Assembly: GCA_007692665.1 (NCBI GenBank)
Contig: REBP01000109.1
Coordinates: forward strand, 1-64,000
Reading direction: 5' to 3'
Length of the DNA stretch: 64,000 bases
Origin: Gemmatimonadales bacterium
Lineage (GTDB): Bacteria > Gemmatimonadota > Gemmatimonadetes > Longimicrobiales > Gaopeijiaceae
The position numbers and the translations under genes were made by a program. Positions 34,004 to 43,153 of the stretch are shown in pieces (within the stretch, counting starts at the first letter, position 1; every line of letters begins with the position of its first letter). The notes under the pieces are model-generated. The model was given only the letters and a program-made list of their open reading frames with translations. It was not told the DNA's origin and did no database searches.

Positions 34004-35383
34004 CTACCGCGGCGGGTTGGTGAAGAGGTTGGGGTTCGAGAAGATCTCGTTCGTGCTCACCCGAAGGCAGAAGGGATCACCGTCCTGCACGTTCCGAGTG
34101 GGATCTGCAGTCGCAGGCTGCCCCGTGGCCACCCGGCCCACGACCTGGACCTGGGCGAAGGGCGACGTCGTGCCATCCTGCCCCCAGCGCCGAAGGTCCC
34201 CCAGGCGACGGCCCTCGAGCCAGAGTTCGATCCCCCGCTCGCGGACGAGGAGCGCCCAGCCCTCGGCCGGCGTCGCGGCGCTGGCGCTGCTCAGGCCGTG
34301 GTGCGCCCGGACCTCGTTGATCTTCCCCACCGCGCCGGGCACGTTGCCCGAGCGCAGGAGCGCCTCCGCCTCGATGAGACGCATCTCCGTTCCCTTGGCA
34401 AGCGGAATGGAGGAGTTCCGGAGAGGATACTTTTCGGCCCGCCACACGGGCCGGCGATTGTCTCCGCCGACCTGGTTGTTTCCGGCGGCGTTCACGCTGC
34501 GGAAGCCCACGCGGGGGTCCCCGCCTGCTCCCGGGTTGAAGCTGTCACGCCCGTACCCGGCAAACTCGGTTCCCCATACGCTGTACTGAAACCCGTTGTC
34601 GCCACGGAAGGCCCAGTTGTGCACGCCGTTGTGCTCGGAGGTGGAGTTCTCCGAGTGGACATGGGCGTACACGAAGTTCGTCGGAACCTGCGAGGCATCG
34701 GCCACGGCCTGGTCGACCTGCCCCAGCATGAGCCGGGCCTGCGCCCGCCCGGCGAGGGCCGCGAGACGGAGGTTGGCGTGTCCTCCCGCCTGCGCCGTCT
34801 GCGCGGCATCACCGAAGTACGTCACCGCGCGCTCGCTGAAGGCCGTGTGGATCTGGCGCGGTCCCCCGTCGATGACCGCGTCGCAGAACATCTCGCCCAT
34901 GATGCGGTTCGTGAATCCTGCATAGACCTGCGCGAGGGCGACCCACTGGTTGGATGTGGGGTCGCTGACCAGCCCCTGCACCTTCGCGGCAGCATCCTCT
35001 GCCTGCCAGCGGGCCTGGGAGGTGTTCCCCCAGTGGGACTGGTTCTCGGGGGATTCGTTGTTCGGAATCCCCTCGCTGATCTCCCGCACCGGCACCCACG
35101 ATCCGGAATGGACCAGTTCGCCGGAGAGGACTGCGCTGGCGGAGTAGATCCCGCCGCCGCCGTTGATGGTGGTGGCAATCCCGAAGCTGCCGAGGGCCCC
35201 GTTCACGATGGCGGGGACCGCATTCGAGGTGTCCAGGTCGGTCTCCTCGATGAGGGCCGGATTCGAGACCCCCAGGTCGCAACCGGAAAGCAGGATCAAC
35301 CCTCCTGCTGCCAGAAGTCCGAGGGACCGTGTGCGGGCGGATCCGGTCGAAGCCGGGCTCCACCTCATTCGTTCGATACGCAT
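34004..35383 (-). CDS. SusD/RagB-like outer-membrane lipoprotein 2
   Basis: This is a 459-residue protein with AAGGAG before the start. Signal and lipobox LILLSGCDLGV place the lipid Cys at about residue 35. The body has IMGEMFCDAVIDGGP, TEMRLIEAEALLRSGNVPGA and LVRERGIELWLEGRRLGDLR, all shared position for position with SusD-3 (FCDAVIEGGP, AEMRLIEAEALLVGGDV, ERGIELYAEGRRLSDLR). The two are therefore close paralogues. It begins 26 bp after SusC-2 and forms the lid of that receptor at the cell surface. The ligand is not predictable from sequence, and no glycosidase gene sits in the operon. Confidence 0.9.
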   Translation of the reverse strand: MRIERMRWSPASTGSARTRSLGLLAAGGLILLSGCDLGVSNPALIEETDLDTSNAVPAIVNGALGSFGIATTINGGGGIYSASAVLSGELVHSGSWVPVREISEGIPNNESPENQSHWGNTSQARWQAEDAAAKVQGLVSDPTSNQWVALAQVYAGFTNRIMGEMFCDAVIDGGPRQIHTAFSERAVTYFGDAAQTAQAGGHANLRLAALAGRAQARLMLGQVDQAVADASQVPTNFVYAHVHSENSTSEHNGVHNWAFRGDNGFQYSVWGTEFAGYGRDSFNPGAGGDPRVGFRSVNAAGNNQVGGDNRRPVWRAEKYPLRNSSIPLAKGTEMRLIEAEALLRSGNVPGAVGKINEVRAHHGLSSASAATPAEGWALLVRERGIELWLEGRRLGDLRRWGQDGTTSPFAQVQVVGRVATGQPATADPTRNVQDGDPFCLRVSTNEIFSNPNLFTNPPR

Positions 35384-35409
35384 GTGCGATTCTCCTTGGG
35401 CTCGGCCGG

Positions 35410-38400
35410 TCAGAACTGGGCGCTGACTCCGAAGACGATCTGTCTCGGGGTCGGCGTATCGAAGAAGTTGTGGGCCCGGAGCGCCGAGTCCGCCAGGTCG
35501 TTGCGGTACATGCCTTCGGGGTCCAGTCCGGGGTAGTCGGTCCACCGCAGGAGGTTGCGCCCTGCCAGCGAGAGCGTGGTGCTCTGGACGCCGAATCGGC
35601 CAAGCCACTCGTCGGGCATGCGGTAGGTCAGCGTGACCTCACGGAGCTTGATGAAATCCGATGCGAAGGCGAAGTCGCCGTGGGTGAGTGCCGAGTTCCG
35701 GCCGCACCGGGCAGCTTCCACCGTGCCGGGCTGGGCGTCACGGCAGTAGTGGGCAATGGGTCCCGCCGTGGTCGACCCGACCTGACCCTCGATCAGGTTC
35801 CCCTGCCGGTCGCGCTCGACCCCCTGCCGGGTGGCTCCGGTGGTGGCGTCGGCGAGCACCTGACGCTGCGCCTGCACCAGCCACCGCATGGAGTGGTCGT
35901 GGTTCATGTGGCCGCCCTTGTGATCCAGCAGGAAGCTGAACCCGACACGGGGGCCGATGGAGAAACTGCTGCCGAACTGGACCTGCCGGGTGGGAAGGGG
36001 CTGGCCGAGGTAGTCCCACCCCTCGGGGAGTTCCCCGTCCGAGCCGCGCAGCAGGTTCGAGGCCAGTCCGACCTCGCCGTCCAGCTCGATGAACCGATCA
36101 CCGAAGAAGGATCCCACCGGGTAGCCCTCGCGCATGAACTGGAGCCACTGGAGCTGGATAGGCGCACCACCGCCCAGGCTCACGATCCGGTTCTCGTTCG
36201 TGGAATAGTTGATCGTGGCGTCCCATCCAAAGCTCCGGGCCTCGATCACCGTGCCCCGGAGTCCCACTTCCCACCCCTTGTTCTCGATCTCTCCCACGTT
36301 CCGGAGCTGGGTGGAGAGGAACCCGAGCGAGGGGGGTTCGCGCACCGCGTACAGGGCATCGGTCGTTCTCTGGTCAAACCGGGTGACCTCGAGACGCATC
36401 CGATCCTCGAGGAGCCCCATGTCGATCCCGAATTCGATTTCCGTGCTGATTTCCGCGGTGAGGTCCGGATTTCCGAGGTTGCCCGGGCGGACAGCGGGCT
36501 GCCCCCCCACGGCCGACTCCGGGAGCCACGTCCGGACTGCCGAGAAGTTCGAGGGCTGCTGACCCGCCGTTCCATAGGAGGCCCGCACGCGAAGGGACGA
36601 GAAGACCGTCGGGAGTGACACCTGGTCCGACAGCACGTAGGAAACGTCGGCCTTGGGGTAGATGGCGTAGTCCACGTCCTCCCCGAAGGCGGAGTGTCCG
36701 TCCGCGCGAGCGCCCAGCGTGACGAACAGGGCATCGCCGAACCCGAACTGCTGTTCCGCGAAGAATCCTGCGCTCCGCTCCTTGAGACGCCCCTCGGCGC
36801 CGCTCGTGGAGAGGGCGGCACTCACGGTCTCGAGGCCGATGAAGGGGAAGCCGTTCCCGATGGAAGAACTCCAGCCCTGGTCGCGGTTGAAGTACTGGAA
36901 CCCGGCGGAGGTGGTGGACCGGATGCCGTCGGTGAGCTGCCCGCGGAGGGTCGCGGCGTAGTCGACGTTCAGGTTCAGGTTCTGCCTCCGGTAGTTGCTC
37001 CGGTACCCCGCGATGAAGTTGTTGATGGCCCCGAACGGGAAGAGCTGGAACTCGTCGGAGTTGAAGATGTCGGCGCCGAAGGTCAGACGGTGCGACAGCG
37101 CCTGGGTCGGCTGGTGTTCCGCCGTGAGACCGCCGGTGAAGCGATTGCCGTTCTGGAAGGCCTCGATGACCGTGTGGTCGCGGGTGGGCGTCCCGAACTG
37201 TCCGGCCGGGCCACCGACGAGACCGTTGATCGTGTAGCCCCGGGTGTTGTTGGCGTCGGGCGTGTGCTGAACCGAGCGACGGGTGAACCCGGAGCTCAGG
37301 CGGAGGGTCACATCCTGACGGGGCACGACGGAGAGGTTCAGCCGGGCGGAGTACGCGTCCTCACCCCCGTTCGGCAGGATCCCGTCTTCGGTACGACCGG
37401 TCAGTGCGGCGTAATACGAGAAGTTCTGACCACCGCCCGTGACCGAAACCTGGTGCGACTGGGTAGCGCCGCGCTGCACCATTTCGTCGTGGAACCAGGC
37501 CGAGTAGGCGGAGATGTCCCACCAGTCCAGGGGGGTGGACAGGACCCCGTAGTCGGCGTTGTACCGCCACTGCGTGATGCCTTCCCGGCCTCGCCGGGTG
37601 AAGATCTGGATCACGCCGGCCGAGGCCTCGGTGCCGTAGAGGGTCGCTGCCGACGCCCCGCGGATGATCTCGATGCGCTCGATGTCGGCGGGGTTGATGT
37701 CGTCGAGTCCCGACCAGGAGGCACCTGCCGTGGTGGTTTCGATTCCGCTCGAGCTCGAGTTGTCGATGCGGATTCCGTCCACGTAGATCAGCGGCTCGTT
37801 GGACTGGCTGATCGATGCGGCACCACGGAGCACGATGCGGCTCCCCTGGCCGGACTTTCCGCCGCCGGGCATCACGTTCACGCCGGGTGCACGGGCTGCC
37901 AGGAGCTGAGAGAGGTTGTTGATGGGGGCCGACTCGAGGGCGGTGACGTCCACGGAGGCGATGGAAGTGCCGATCTCGCGGCGGGCGATGCCCGCGGCCT
38001 GACCCGTGACGACCACTTCGTCCAGCGCCACGGCGCTGACCGAAAGCGTGAAGTCGAGGGTCGCGGTCTGGCCGGCCTGGATCGTCGCGGTCTGCGTGAC
38101 CGAGCGGTAACCGAGCGACGTGACACGGATCTCCTGCGATCCGGTGGCGACGTTCTGGAACGTGTACTGACCGCGGGCGTTCGTGGTTCCGGAGCGGTTC
38201 GTCGCCTGGATGGTCACGAAGGCGTTGGCAATGGGCTGGCCCGAGGTGTTCACCACCGTGCCGGTCAGCGTGCCGGTCTGCGCTTCGACACCGCCGGCCA
38301 GGGGCGGGGCGAGCAGACCCAGAGAGAGGAGAAGTGCGGAGCAGAGGGCGAGGACGCCGAATCGATGTCGGCGACCGCCTCCGTTCCCTTCGCGGACGGG

Positions 38401-38421
38401 GCGCGTACCCGTGTAGGACAT
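35410..38421 (-). CDS. SusC/RagA-like TonB-dependent receptor 2
   Basis: The start at 38421 gives 1003 residues; frames reaching further upstream run through the promoter. Signal peptide LCSALLLSLGLLAPPLAGGV ends at EAQ (about residue 46). A carboxypeptidase-like domain follows (TGTLTGTVVNTSGQPIANAF), then ALDEVVVTG, plug motifs LAARAPGVNVMPGGG, GSRIVLRGAASISQSNEPLI and IERIEIIRGASAATLYGTEA, and the barrel to the C-terminus. The signal peptide DNA is nearly identical to that of SusC-3. The ribosome-binding site lies in a small hairpin. It is the first gene of operon 2. Confidence 0.92.
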   Translation of the reverse strand: MSYTGTRPVREGNGGGRRHRFGVLALCSALLLSLGLLAPPLAGGVEAQTGTLTGTVVNTSGQPIANAFVTIQATNRSGTTNARGQYTFQNVATGSQEIRVTSLGYRSVTQTATIQAGQTATLDFTLSVSAVALDEVVVTGQAAGIARREIGTSIASVDVTALESAPINNLSQLLAARAPGVNVMPGGGKSGQGSRIVLRGAASISQSNEPLIYVDGIRIDNSSSSGIETTTAGASWSGLDDINPADIERIEIIRGASAATLYGTEASAGVIQIFTRRGREGITQWRYNADYGVLSTPLDWWDISAYSAWFHDEMVQRGATQSHQVSVTGGGQNFSYYAALTGRTEDGILPNGGEDAYSARLNLSVVPRQDVTLRLSSGFTRRSVQHTPDANNTRGYTINGLVGGPAGQFGTPTRDHTVIEAFQNGNRFTGGLTAEHQPTQALSHRLTFGADIFNSDEFQLFPFGAINNFIAGYRSNYRRQNLNLNVDYAATLRGQLTDGIRSTTSAGFQYFNRDQGWSSSIGNGFPFIGLETVSAALSTSGAEGRLKERSAGFFAEQQFGFGDALFVTLGARADGHSAFGEDVDYAIYPKADVSYVLSDQVSLPTVFSSLRVRASYGTAGQQPSNFSAVRTWLPESAVGGQPAVRPGNLGNPDLTAEISTEIEFGIDMGLLEDRMRLEVTRFDQRTTDALYAVREPPSLGFLSTQLRNVGEIENKGWEVGLRGTVIEARSFGWDATINYSTNENRIVSLGGGAPIQLQWLQFMREGYPVGSFFGDRFIELDGEVGLASNLLRGSDGELPEGWDYLGQPLPTRQVQFGSSFSIGPRVGFSFLLDHKGGHMNHDHSMRWLVQAQRQVLADATTGATRQGVERDRQGNLIEGQVGSTTAGPIAHYCRDAQPGTVEAARCGRNSALTHGDFAFASDFIKLREVTLTYRMPDEWLGRFGVQSTTLSLAGRNLLRWTDYPGLDPEGMYRNDLADSALRAHNFFDTPTPRQIVFGVSAQF

Positions 38422-38426
38422 GGCAC

Positions 38427-38442
38427 CACCTGGATGCAGGAG
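38427..38442 (-). promoter_or_regulatory. Hairpin over the susC-2 ribosome-binding site
   Basis: In the mRNA CTCCTG-CATC-CAGGTG folds with one U-U mismatch, and the AGGTGG that follows is the ribosome-binding site. The same hairpin, without the mismatch, lies at the same place in front of susC-3. It may reduce translation. Confidence 0.4.
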
Positions 38443-38484
38443 CGGACAGGGAACCGGAAGGGTTCCCCAGGGGAACAAGCGCGC

Positions 38485-38571
38485 AACATACGACGGTACA
38501 TTCGCATGCCACAAGCCTCCGCAGCCTTGCATCCGAGGCGGTGCGCGAGATCGCACGCAAACATGTATACA
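38485..38571 (-). promoter_or_regulatory. Promoter and upstream conserved block of susC-susD operon 2
   Basis: On the minus strand TTGTGG (38509-38514), 18 bp, TATGTT (38485-38490). Upstream of the -35, 38515-38571 shares ordered words with the region before susC-3: CTTGCATCC (38526-38534), ATCGCACGCA (38550-38559) and an ATG-ATACA tail, all at the same offsets within one base. The -10 lies about 64 bp before the start codon. A common activator or repressor site is the simplest reading. Confidence 0.6.
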
Positions 38572-38621
38572 GGCTGGGTTCCGGCACGGGGTTCCGGCAC
38601 GGGGTCCCGTCACCCGAAACG

Positions 38622-38660
38622 TTTCACCCCCCGGCGGCTGGATGCCACCGGGGGGTGAAA
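38622..38660. terminator. Terminator hairpin, copy 3 of a repeated family
   Basis: TTTCACCCCCCGGCGGC (38622-38638) pairs with 38644-38660 with one mismatch around loop TGGAT. It lies 88 bp past the susD-3 stop. The outer stem is TTTCA/TGAAA, different from copies 1 and 2, and the core is the same. Confidence 0.78.
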
Positions 38661-38748
38661 GGATTTCGGATCGAATCGTTGGCCCCGCACCTCGCGAGGC
38701 GGCGGAACCGCCGACGGGCCGATCAGAAGCGCGGCCCGTCGGCCCTGC

Positions 38749-40125
38749 TCAGTTGCCGATGTTCGGATTGGAGTTGCGCTCGTCCCGACTGATGGGCAGA
38801 CACAGTTCGCCCATGGGGTTGTCGAGCACGTTCCGCACCTGGTCGGCCGTGGTCGGCTGATCCGCGCTGGCTTCGACCCTCACGACGTCGAAGTCGGCGT
38901 AGCCGGGCGTGGAGGCCCAGCGGCGAAGATCGGAAAGCCTGCGCCCTTCCGCGTAGAGCTCGATGCCCCGCTCCCGCTGGAGTACGTACCAGGCTTCGGT
39001 CTCGGAGGCCGCGCTCACGTTGGCCATGCCGTGGAAGCTGCGGAGTTCGTTGATCTTGCCCATCGCACCGTTGACGTCCCCACCAACCAGCAGGGCCTCG
39101 GCCTCGATCAACCGCATCTCGGCTCCCCGGGCGATGGGATGGTTGCTGTTCCGGGACTCGTACTTCAGAACCCGCCATGTCTCCCTGCGCCCGTCACCAC
39201 CGATGAGGACATCGCCGGCCGGGGTCCGCGAACGGTATTCGAGGCGTGGGTCCCCGTCGGTGTCCTGCACGCCGGAGAGGTCCGTTCCAAAGGCGGCGAA
39301 CGGGGTTCCCCAGAGGGAGGCCTGGTTTTCGATCATGAAGGCCACGTGCAGGCCGTTGTTTTCCACCGTGGTGTTGTCGGACATGCGGACATCGTGAACG
39401 AAGTCGGTGGGCACCTGCCCTGCGTCCGACACGGCACCGCTCCAGTTGCCCAGCATCATCCGGACCTGGGCGCGGCCAGCGTGGGCGGCTCTCACCAGCT
39501 GGGTGTTGTTCGCCGCCTGGGCGATGGTGATGGCCTCGCCGAACTGCTGCTCGGCTCGCTCGTAGAAGGCGGAGACCGGCTCGATGGGCCCGCCCTCGAT
39601 GACCGCATCACAGAAGCTGTCACCCAGGAGCCGGTTCGAGAACCCGGCCCAGGCGAGCGAGGTTGCGATGGGGACGCTTGCCCCGGGATTGCCCCCCTCG
39701 TTCTCGAGGATCACGCGGATGATGTCCGCCGCCTCCTCCGCCGTCTTGCGGGCGTTCTGGGCGTGGCTCCAGCGGGTGACGGTTTCGGCCACGTCGTCGT
39801 TCACGACGACGGCGGCGCTCCATTCCTCCATTCCCACCCACTGGCCCGAGTGGACGATTTCGTCCGTCAGGTAGGCCTGTGCGCCGAAGACGCCGCCATG
39901 GGGAGCGGCCCCGCCACTGATGGCTCGACCCAGGTTCCGCTCGGCCCCGATGACCAGGGGCTGGATGGCGGCGGGATCGAAGAGGTCGTCGCCCTCGATG
40001 GTGCCCGGATCGAAGACGCCCAGGTCACAGCCGGCGAGCAGCAGCGCTCCCACGCTGGCCGCGACCATCGGACCGAACCCGCGTCGGGTTCGCTTTGTCG
40101 ATTTTCTCGTTGTGTCATTTGGCAT
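38749..40125 (-). CDS. SusD/RagB-like outer-membrane lipoprotein 3
   Basis: This is a 458-residue protein. Signal and lipobox GALLLAGCDLGVFDPGTI place the lipid Cys at about residue 33. A TPR-like body (LVRAAHAGRAQVRMMLGNW) and the C-terminal signature VLQRERGIELYAEGRRLSDL mark it as RagB/SusD. Motif order and wording match SusD-2 throughout, including FCDAVIEGGP and the Asn-rich end ERNSNPNIGN (compare SNPN in SusD-2). It starts 10 bp after the SusC-3 stop. Ligand unknown. Confidence 0.9.
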   Translation of the reverse strand: MPNDTTRKSTKRTRRGFGPMVAASVGALLLAGCDLGVFDPGTIEGDDLFDPAAIQPLVIGAERNLGRAISGGAAPHGGVFGAQAYLTDEIVHSGQWVGMEEWSAAVVVNDDVAETVTRWSHAQNARKTAEEAADIIRVILENEGGNPGASVPIATSLAWAGFSNRLLGDSFCDAVIEGGPIEPVSAFYERAEQQFGEAITIAQAANNTQLVRAAHAGRAQVRMMLGNWSGAVSDAGQVPTDFVHDVRMSDNTTVENNGLHVAFMIENQASLWGTPFAAFGTDLSGVQDTDGDPRLEYRSRTPAGDVLIGGDGRRETWRVLKYESRNSNHPIARGAEMRLIEAEALLVGGDVNGAMGKINELRSFHGMANVSAASETEAWYVLQRERGIELYAEGRRLSDLRRWASTPGYADFDVVRVEASADQPTTADQVRNVLDNPMGELCLPISRDERNSNPNIGN

Positions 40126-40135
40126 GATGGTCTCC

Positions 40136-43090
40136 TCAGAGTTCGATGGAGAAGCCGAGGATGAACTGCTGCGGCATCGGGGTGGGGAAGAAGGAGTGAT
40201 GCTGGAGCGTCGACTGTGAATTCAGGTTGGCCTCGGGCTCGAGCCCCGGCGTCGTCTGGGTCCTCCAGAGATTCCGGCCGGCCATCGTCACGGTGGCGGC
40301 GCTGAGACCTACCCGCTCCGGCCACGCCGACGGCATGCGGTAGGAGAACGTCACCTCGCGGAGACGCCAGAAGTCGGCGGGCACGGCGAACTCGCCGTGG
40401 CCGAGGACGGAGTTCCGGCCGCAGATGGCCTCATCCAGCGAGCCCTCGGCGGCGTCTCGGCACCGGTTCGATACCGGCCCGGGGGTAACCCCGTATTGTG
40501 CGTGGCGGGCAGCCTGGTCCTCACTCACGACCCGGTTCGGAGCCATGGTCCAGCGCATGGTGTGATCGTGGCGGAAATGCCCACCCTGGTGATCGAAGGA
40601 GAACCCGAAGCTCATCTGGTTCCCGACAGAGAAGTCGCTCCCCAGCTGTAGCGAGAGCGTCGGCTGTGCGGGCCCGATGTATTCCTCGGCGTCGGTGCAG
40701 TTGCCGGGGTCGGCGCAGAGGGTCTGCTTGTTCACGACCTCGCCATCCACCTCGATGAGGTGATTGCTGGCGAAGAAGCCACCCATGGGGAAGCCTTCCC
40801 GGATGTGCTGAAGCCAGCGCACGGTGAGGGGAGCTTCGCCGGACAGGCTCACCACCTCGTTCTGGGTCGTGGAAATGTTGGCCCGTGCATCCCAGCGGAA
40901 GCCCTCCATCTCGAGGATCGCCGCGTTCAGGCCGAGCTCGATGCCGGAGTTGTGGACCTCTCCGACGTTGCGGAGCTGCGTTCCGAGCACGCCCTGCGAC
41001 GGAATGTTCCGTGCCTGGAAGAGGGCGTCCCTGGTGGTCTGGTCGAACCAGGTGAATTCCACCCCGACCCGGTCACCGAACAGCGTGGCATCGAAGCCCA
41101 GTTCGAGCTCCTGGCTCACCTCGGGGCGGAGGTTCGGATTCCCCACGTTGCTGGCCACGATGGCCGGCAACCCGCCGGCTCCCGAGACCGCGCCGTAGGT
41201 CCGGACGGCCGAGAAGGCGCCGGGCTGCATGCCGGCCATGCCGTAGGCCCCCCGAAGCCGCATCGAGCCCCAGTCCGGGCTCCAGAAGTCGTGCTCCGAG
41301 ATCACGTAGGAAACGTCAACCTTGGGGTAGACTTCGAAGTCCACCTCTTCTCCGAAGGCGCTGTGCCCGTCGGCCCGGAGGCCTCCGGTCACGAAGAACC
41401 GATCGCCGAGGCCGACCTGCTGCTCCATGAACACGCCGAACATCCGCTCCTCGGAGCGCGATTCGCCGGCGACGAAGCCGGACGACGTCGCGTTGACCAC
41501 CCGCAGGCCGCGGAAGGCGAAGTCCTGGCCGTAGGCGCTCTGGATGCTCGACTGGGTCTGGAACCACTGAACCCCTGCCGAGGTCGAGGACCTGATGTCG
41601 GGGGTGATGTCGGTGGCGAAGGTGCTGGTCATGTCCACGTTCAGGTTCTGGGCGAGACGCCGATAGTTTCCGGCGTAGCCCCCGCTCCAGCGGGCGACAA
41701 CCTCGGGCGGCAGGTACTCTGTATTGTCCGAGTTGAAGAAGTCTCCGCCGAGGGTGAGGCGGTGCGTCCACTGATCACCGGGGCGGTAGGTCGCATTCAC
41801 GCTCGAGGTGAAGCGGTACCCGCGCTGGAACATCTCCAGCTGGCGGATGCCCTCCGTGGGGGTGAACTGACCGTCGGCACCCTGCATCAGCGCGTTGATC
41901 AGGAACCCCTCCTGGTTGTTGCCCTGTCCCGGAACCATGACCTCGCGGGAGCTGTACCCGGTGGACACGTTGACCGTGAGGTTGTCGGTGGCCCGGATTC
42001 CAAGGTTCGCCCGGAAGGCAGCGTAGTCCTCCTGGCTGTTCGGCTCGATCCCGCCGGTGCCGCGCATGGTGCCCGACACGTAGTAGTCCATTCCCTCGGT
42101 GCCCCCGGAAACGGACAGCTGGTTGCTCAGGTAATCGCCCCTCTGGGCGAATTCCTGCGCGTAGTAGTCGGAAAAGACCGACCCCGATTCCCTCCAGTAC
42201 GCGTCGGGAACCCGGTTGGCCCCGACCTCGGAGCGCAGGCGCCAGACGGGGGCGCCCGTGGTCCCGCGCCGGGTGGTGATGTTGATGACGCCGGCTGCGG
42301 CCTCGGTGCCGTAGAGGGTGGCGGCCGAGGCCCCGCGCACGATCTCGATGCTCTCGATGTCGGCGGGATTGATGTCGTCGAAGCCGGCCCAGGACGCACC
42401 GGTGGTTTCGATCCCCCGGAAGGGGGAGTCGTCCATCCGGACGCCGTCGACGTAGATGACCGGCGTGTTGGACTGGGAGAGGCTCGCGAGCCCCCGCAGC
42501 ACGATCCGGCTTCCCTGGCCCGGCTGACCGCCGCTGCCGTGGATGTGCACGCCCGGCGAACGGGCCTGGAGCAGGTTGGACATGCTCGTGATGGGAGCCG
42601 CTTCCATTTCGGCGGCACTGATTCGTGCCACCGAGGTTCCGATCTCGCGTCGGGCGGTTCCGGTTCCACGGCCCGTGACCACGATGTCATCGAGCATCAC
42701 GGCACGGGTCGGTAGCACGAAGACGACCTCGGCGCTGCCGTCTGCGGGCACGTTCACCGTCCGGGTCGTGGTCCGGTGCCCGATGAGTTCGGCCCGGATT
42801 TCGCGTTCGCCTGCCGGCACGTTCGGGATGCGAAAGGATCCGTCGGTGGAGGACCCGACGCGCAGTTCGGTGCCGACCACCGACACCTGTGCATTCACGA
42901 GCGCCTGCCCGTCGAGGGACTGGACGGTTCCGGTGACGGTTCCGGTCTGCGCCTCCACGCCGCCGGCGAGGGGCGGAGAGAGAAGGCCGAGGGAGAGGAG
43001 AAGCGAGGAACAGAGCGCGGGAACGCCGAATCGAAGTCGGCGACCGCCTCCGTTCCCGTTGTTCACAGGGGACTTACGGGGGATGCACAT
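40136..43090 (-). CDS. SusC/RagA-like TonB-dependent receptor 3
   Basis: The start at 43090, preceded by CAGGAGGTGCA, gives 984 residues. Signal peptide LCSSLLLSLGLLSPPLAGGV then EAQ (about residue 46). The N-terminal beta domain (TGTVTGTVQSLDGQALVNAQ) is followed by VMLDDIVVTGRG, where Asp replaces the usual Glu of DEVVVTG. The plug shows LLQARSPGVHIHGSGG, GSRIVLRGLASLSQSNTPVI and IESIEIVRGASAATLYGTEA. The remainder is the barrel. It shares signal peptide, promoter and upstream block with SusC-2, so operons 2 and 3 look like an old tandem duplication with shared control. Confidence 0.92.
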   Translation of the reverse strand: MCIPRKSPVNNGNGGGRRLRFGVPALCSSLLLSLGLLSPPLAGGVEAQTGTVTGTVQSLDGQALVNAQVSVVGTELRVGSSTDGSFRIPNVPAGEREIRAELIGHRTTTRTVNVPADGSAEVVFVLPTRAVMLDDIVVTGRGTGTARREIGTSVARISAAEMEAAPITSMSNLLQARSPGVHIHGSGGQPGQGSRIVLRGLASLSQSNTPVIYVDGVRMDDSPFRGIETTGASWAGFDDINPADIESIEIVRGASAATLYGTEAAAGVINITTRRGTTGAPVWRLRSEVGANRVPDAYWRESGSVFSDYYAQEFAQRGDYLSNQLSVSGGTEGMDYYVSGTMRGTGGIEPNSQEDYAAFRANLGIRATDNLTVNVSTGYSSREVMVPGQGNNQEGFLINALMQGADGQFTPTEGIRQLEMFQRGYRFTSSVNATYRPGDQWTHRLTLGGDFFNSDNTEYLPPEVVARWSGGYAGNYRRLAQNLNVDMTSTFATDITPDIRSSTSAGVQWFQTQSSIQSAYGQDFAFRGLRVVNATSSGFVAGESRSEERMFGVFMEQQVGLGDRFFVTGGLRADGHSAFGEEVDFEVYPKVDVSYVISEHDFWSPDWGSMRLRGAYGMAGMQPGAFSAVRTYGAVSGAGGLPAIVASNVGNPNLRPEVSQELELGFDATLFGDRVGVEFTWFDQTTRDALFQARNIPSQGVLGTQLRNVGEVHNSGIELGLNAAILEMEGFRWDARANISTTQNEVVSLSGEAPLTVRWLQHIREGFPMGGFFASNHLIEVDGEVVNKQTLCADPGNCTDAEEYIGPAQPTLSLQLGSDFSVGNQMSFGFSFDHQGGHFRHDHTMRWTMAPNRVVSEDQAARHAQYGVTPGPVSNRCRDAAEGSLDEAICGRNSVLGHGEFAVPADFWRLREVTFSYRMPSAWPERVGLSAATVTMAGRNLWRTQTTPGLEPEANLNSQSTLQHHSFFPTPMPQQFILGFSIEL

Positions 43091-43095
43091 TGCAC

Positions 43096-43111
43096 CTCCT
43101 GGATGCAGGAG
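43096..43111 (-). promoter_or_regulatory. Hairpin over the susC-3 ribosome-binding site
   Basis: In the mRNA CTCCTG-CATC-CAGGAG is a perfect 6-bp hairpin, and its 3' arm is part of the ribosome-binding site CAGGAGG, 5-8 bases before the ATG. Compare 38427-38442. Confidence 0.45.
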
Positions 43112-43153
43112 CGTTGCGGGAACCCTGGGGTCCCCGTGAGGTCTCATGCAGGA

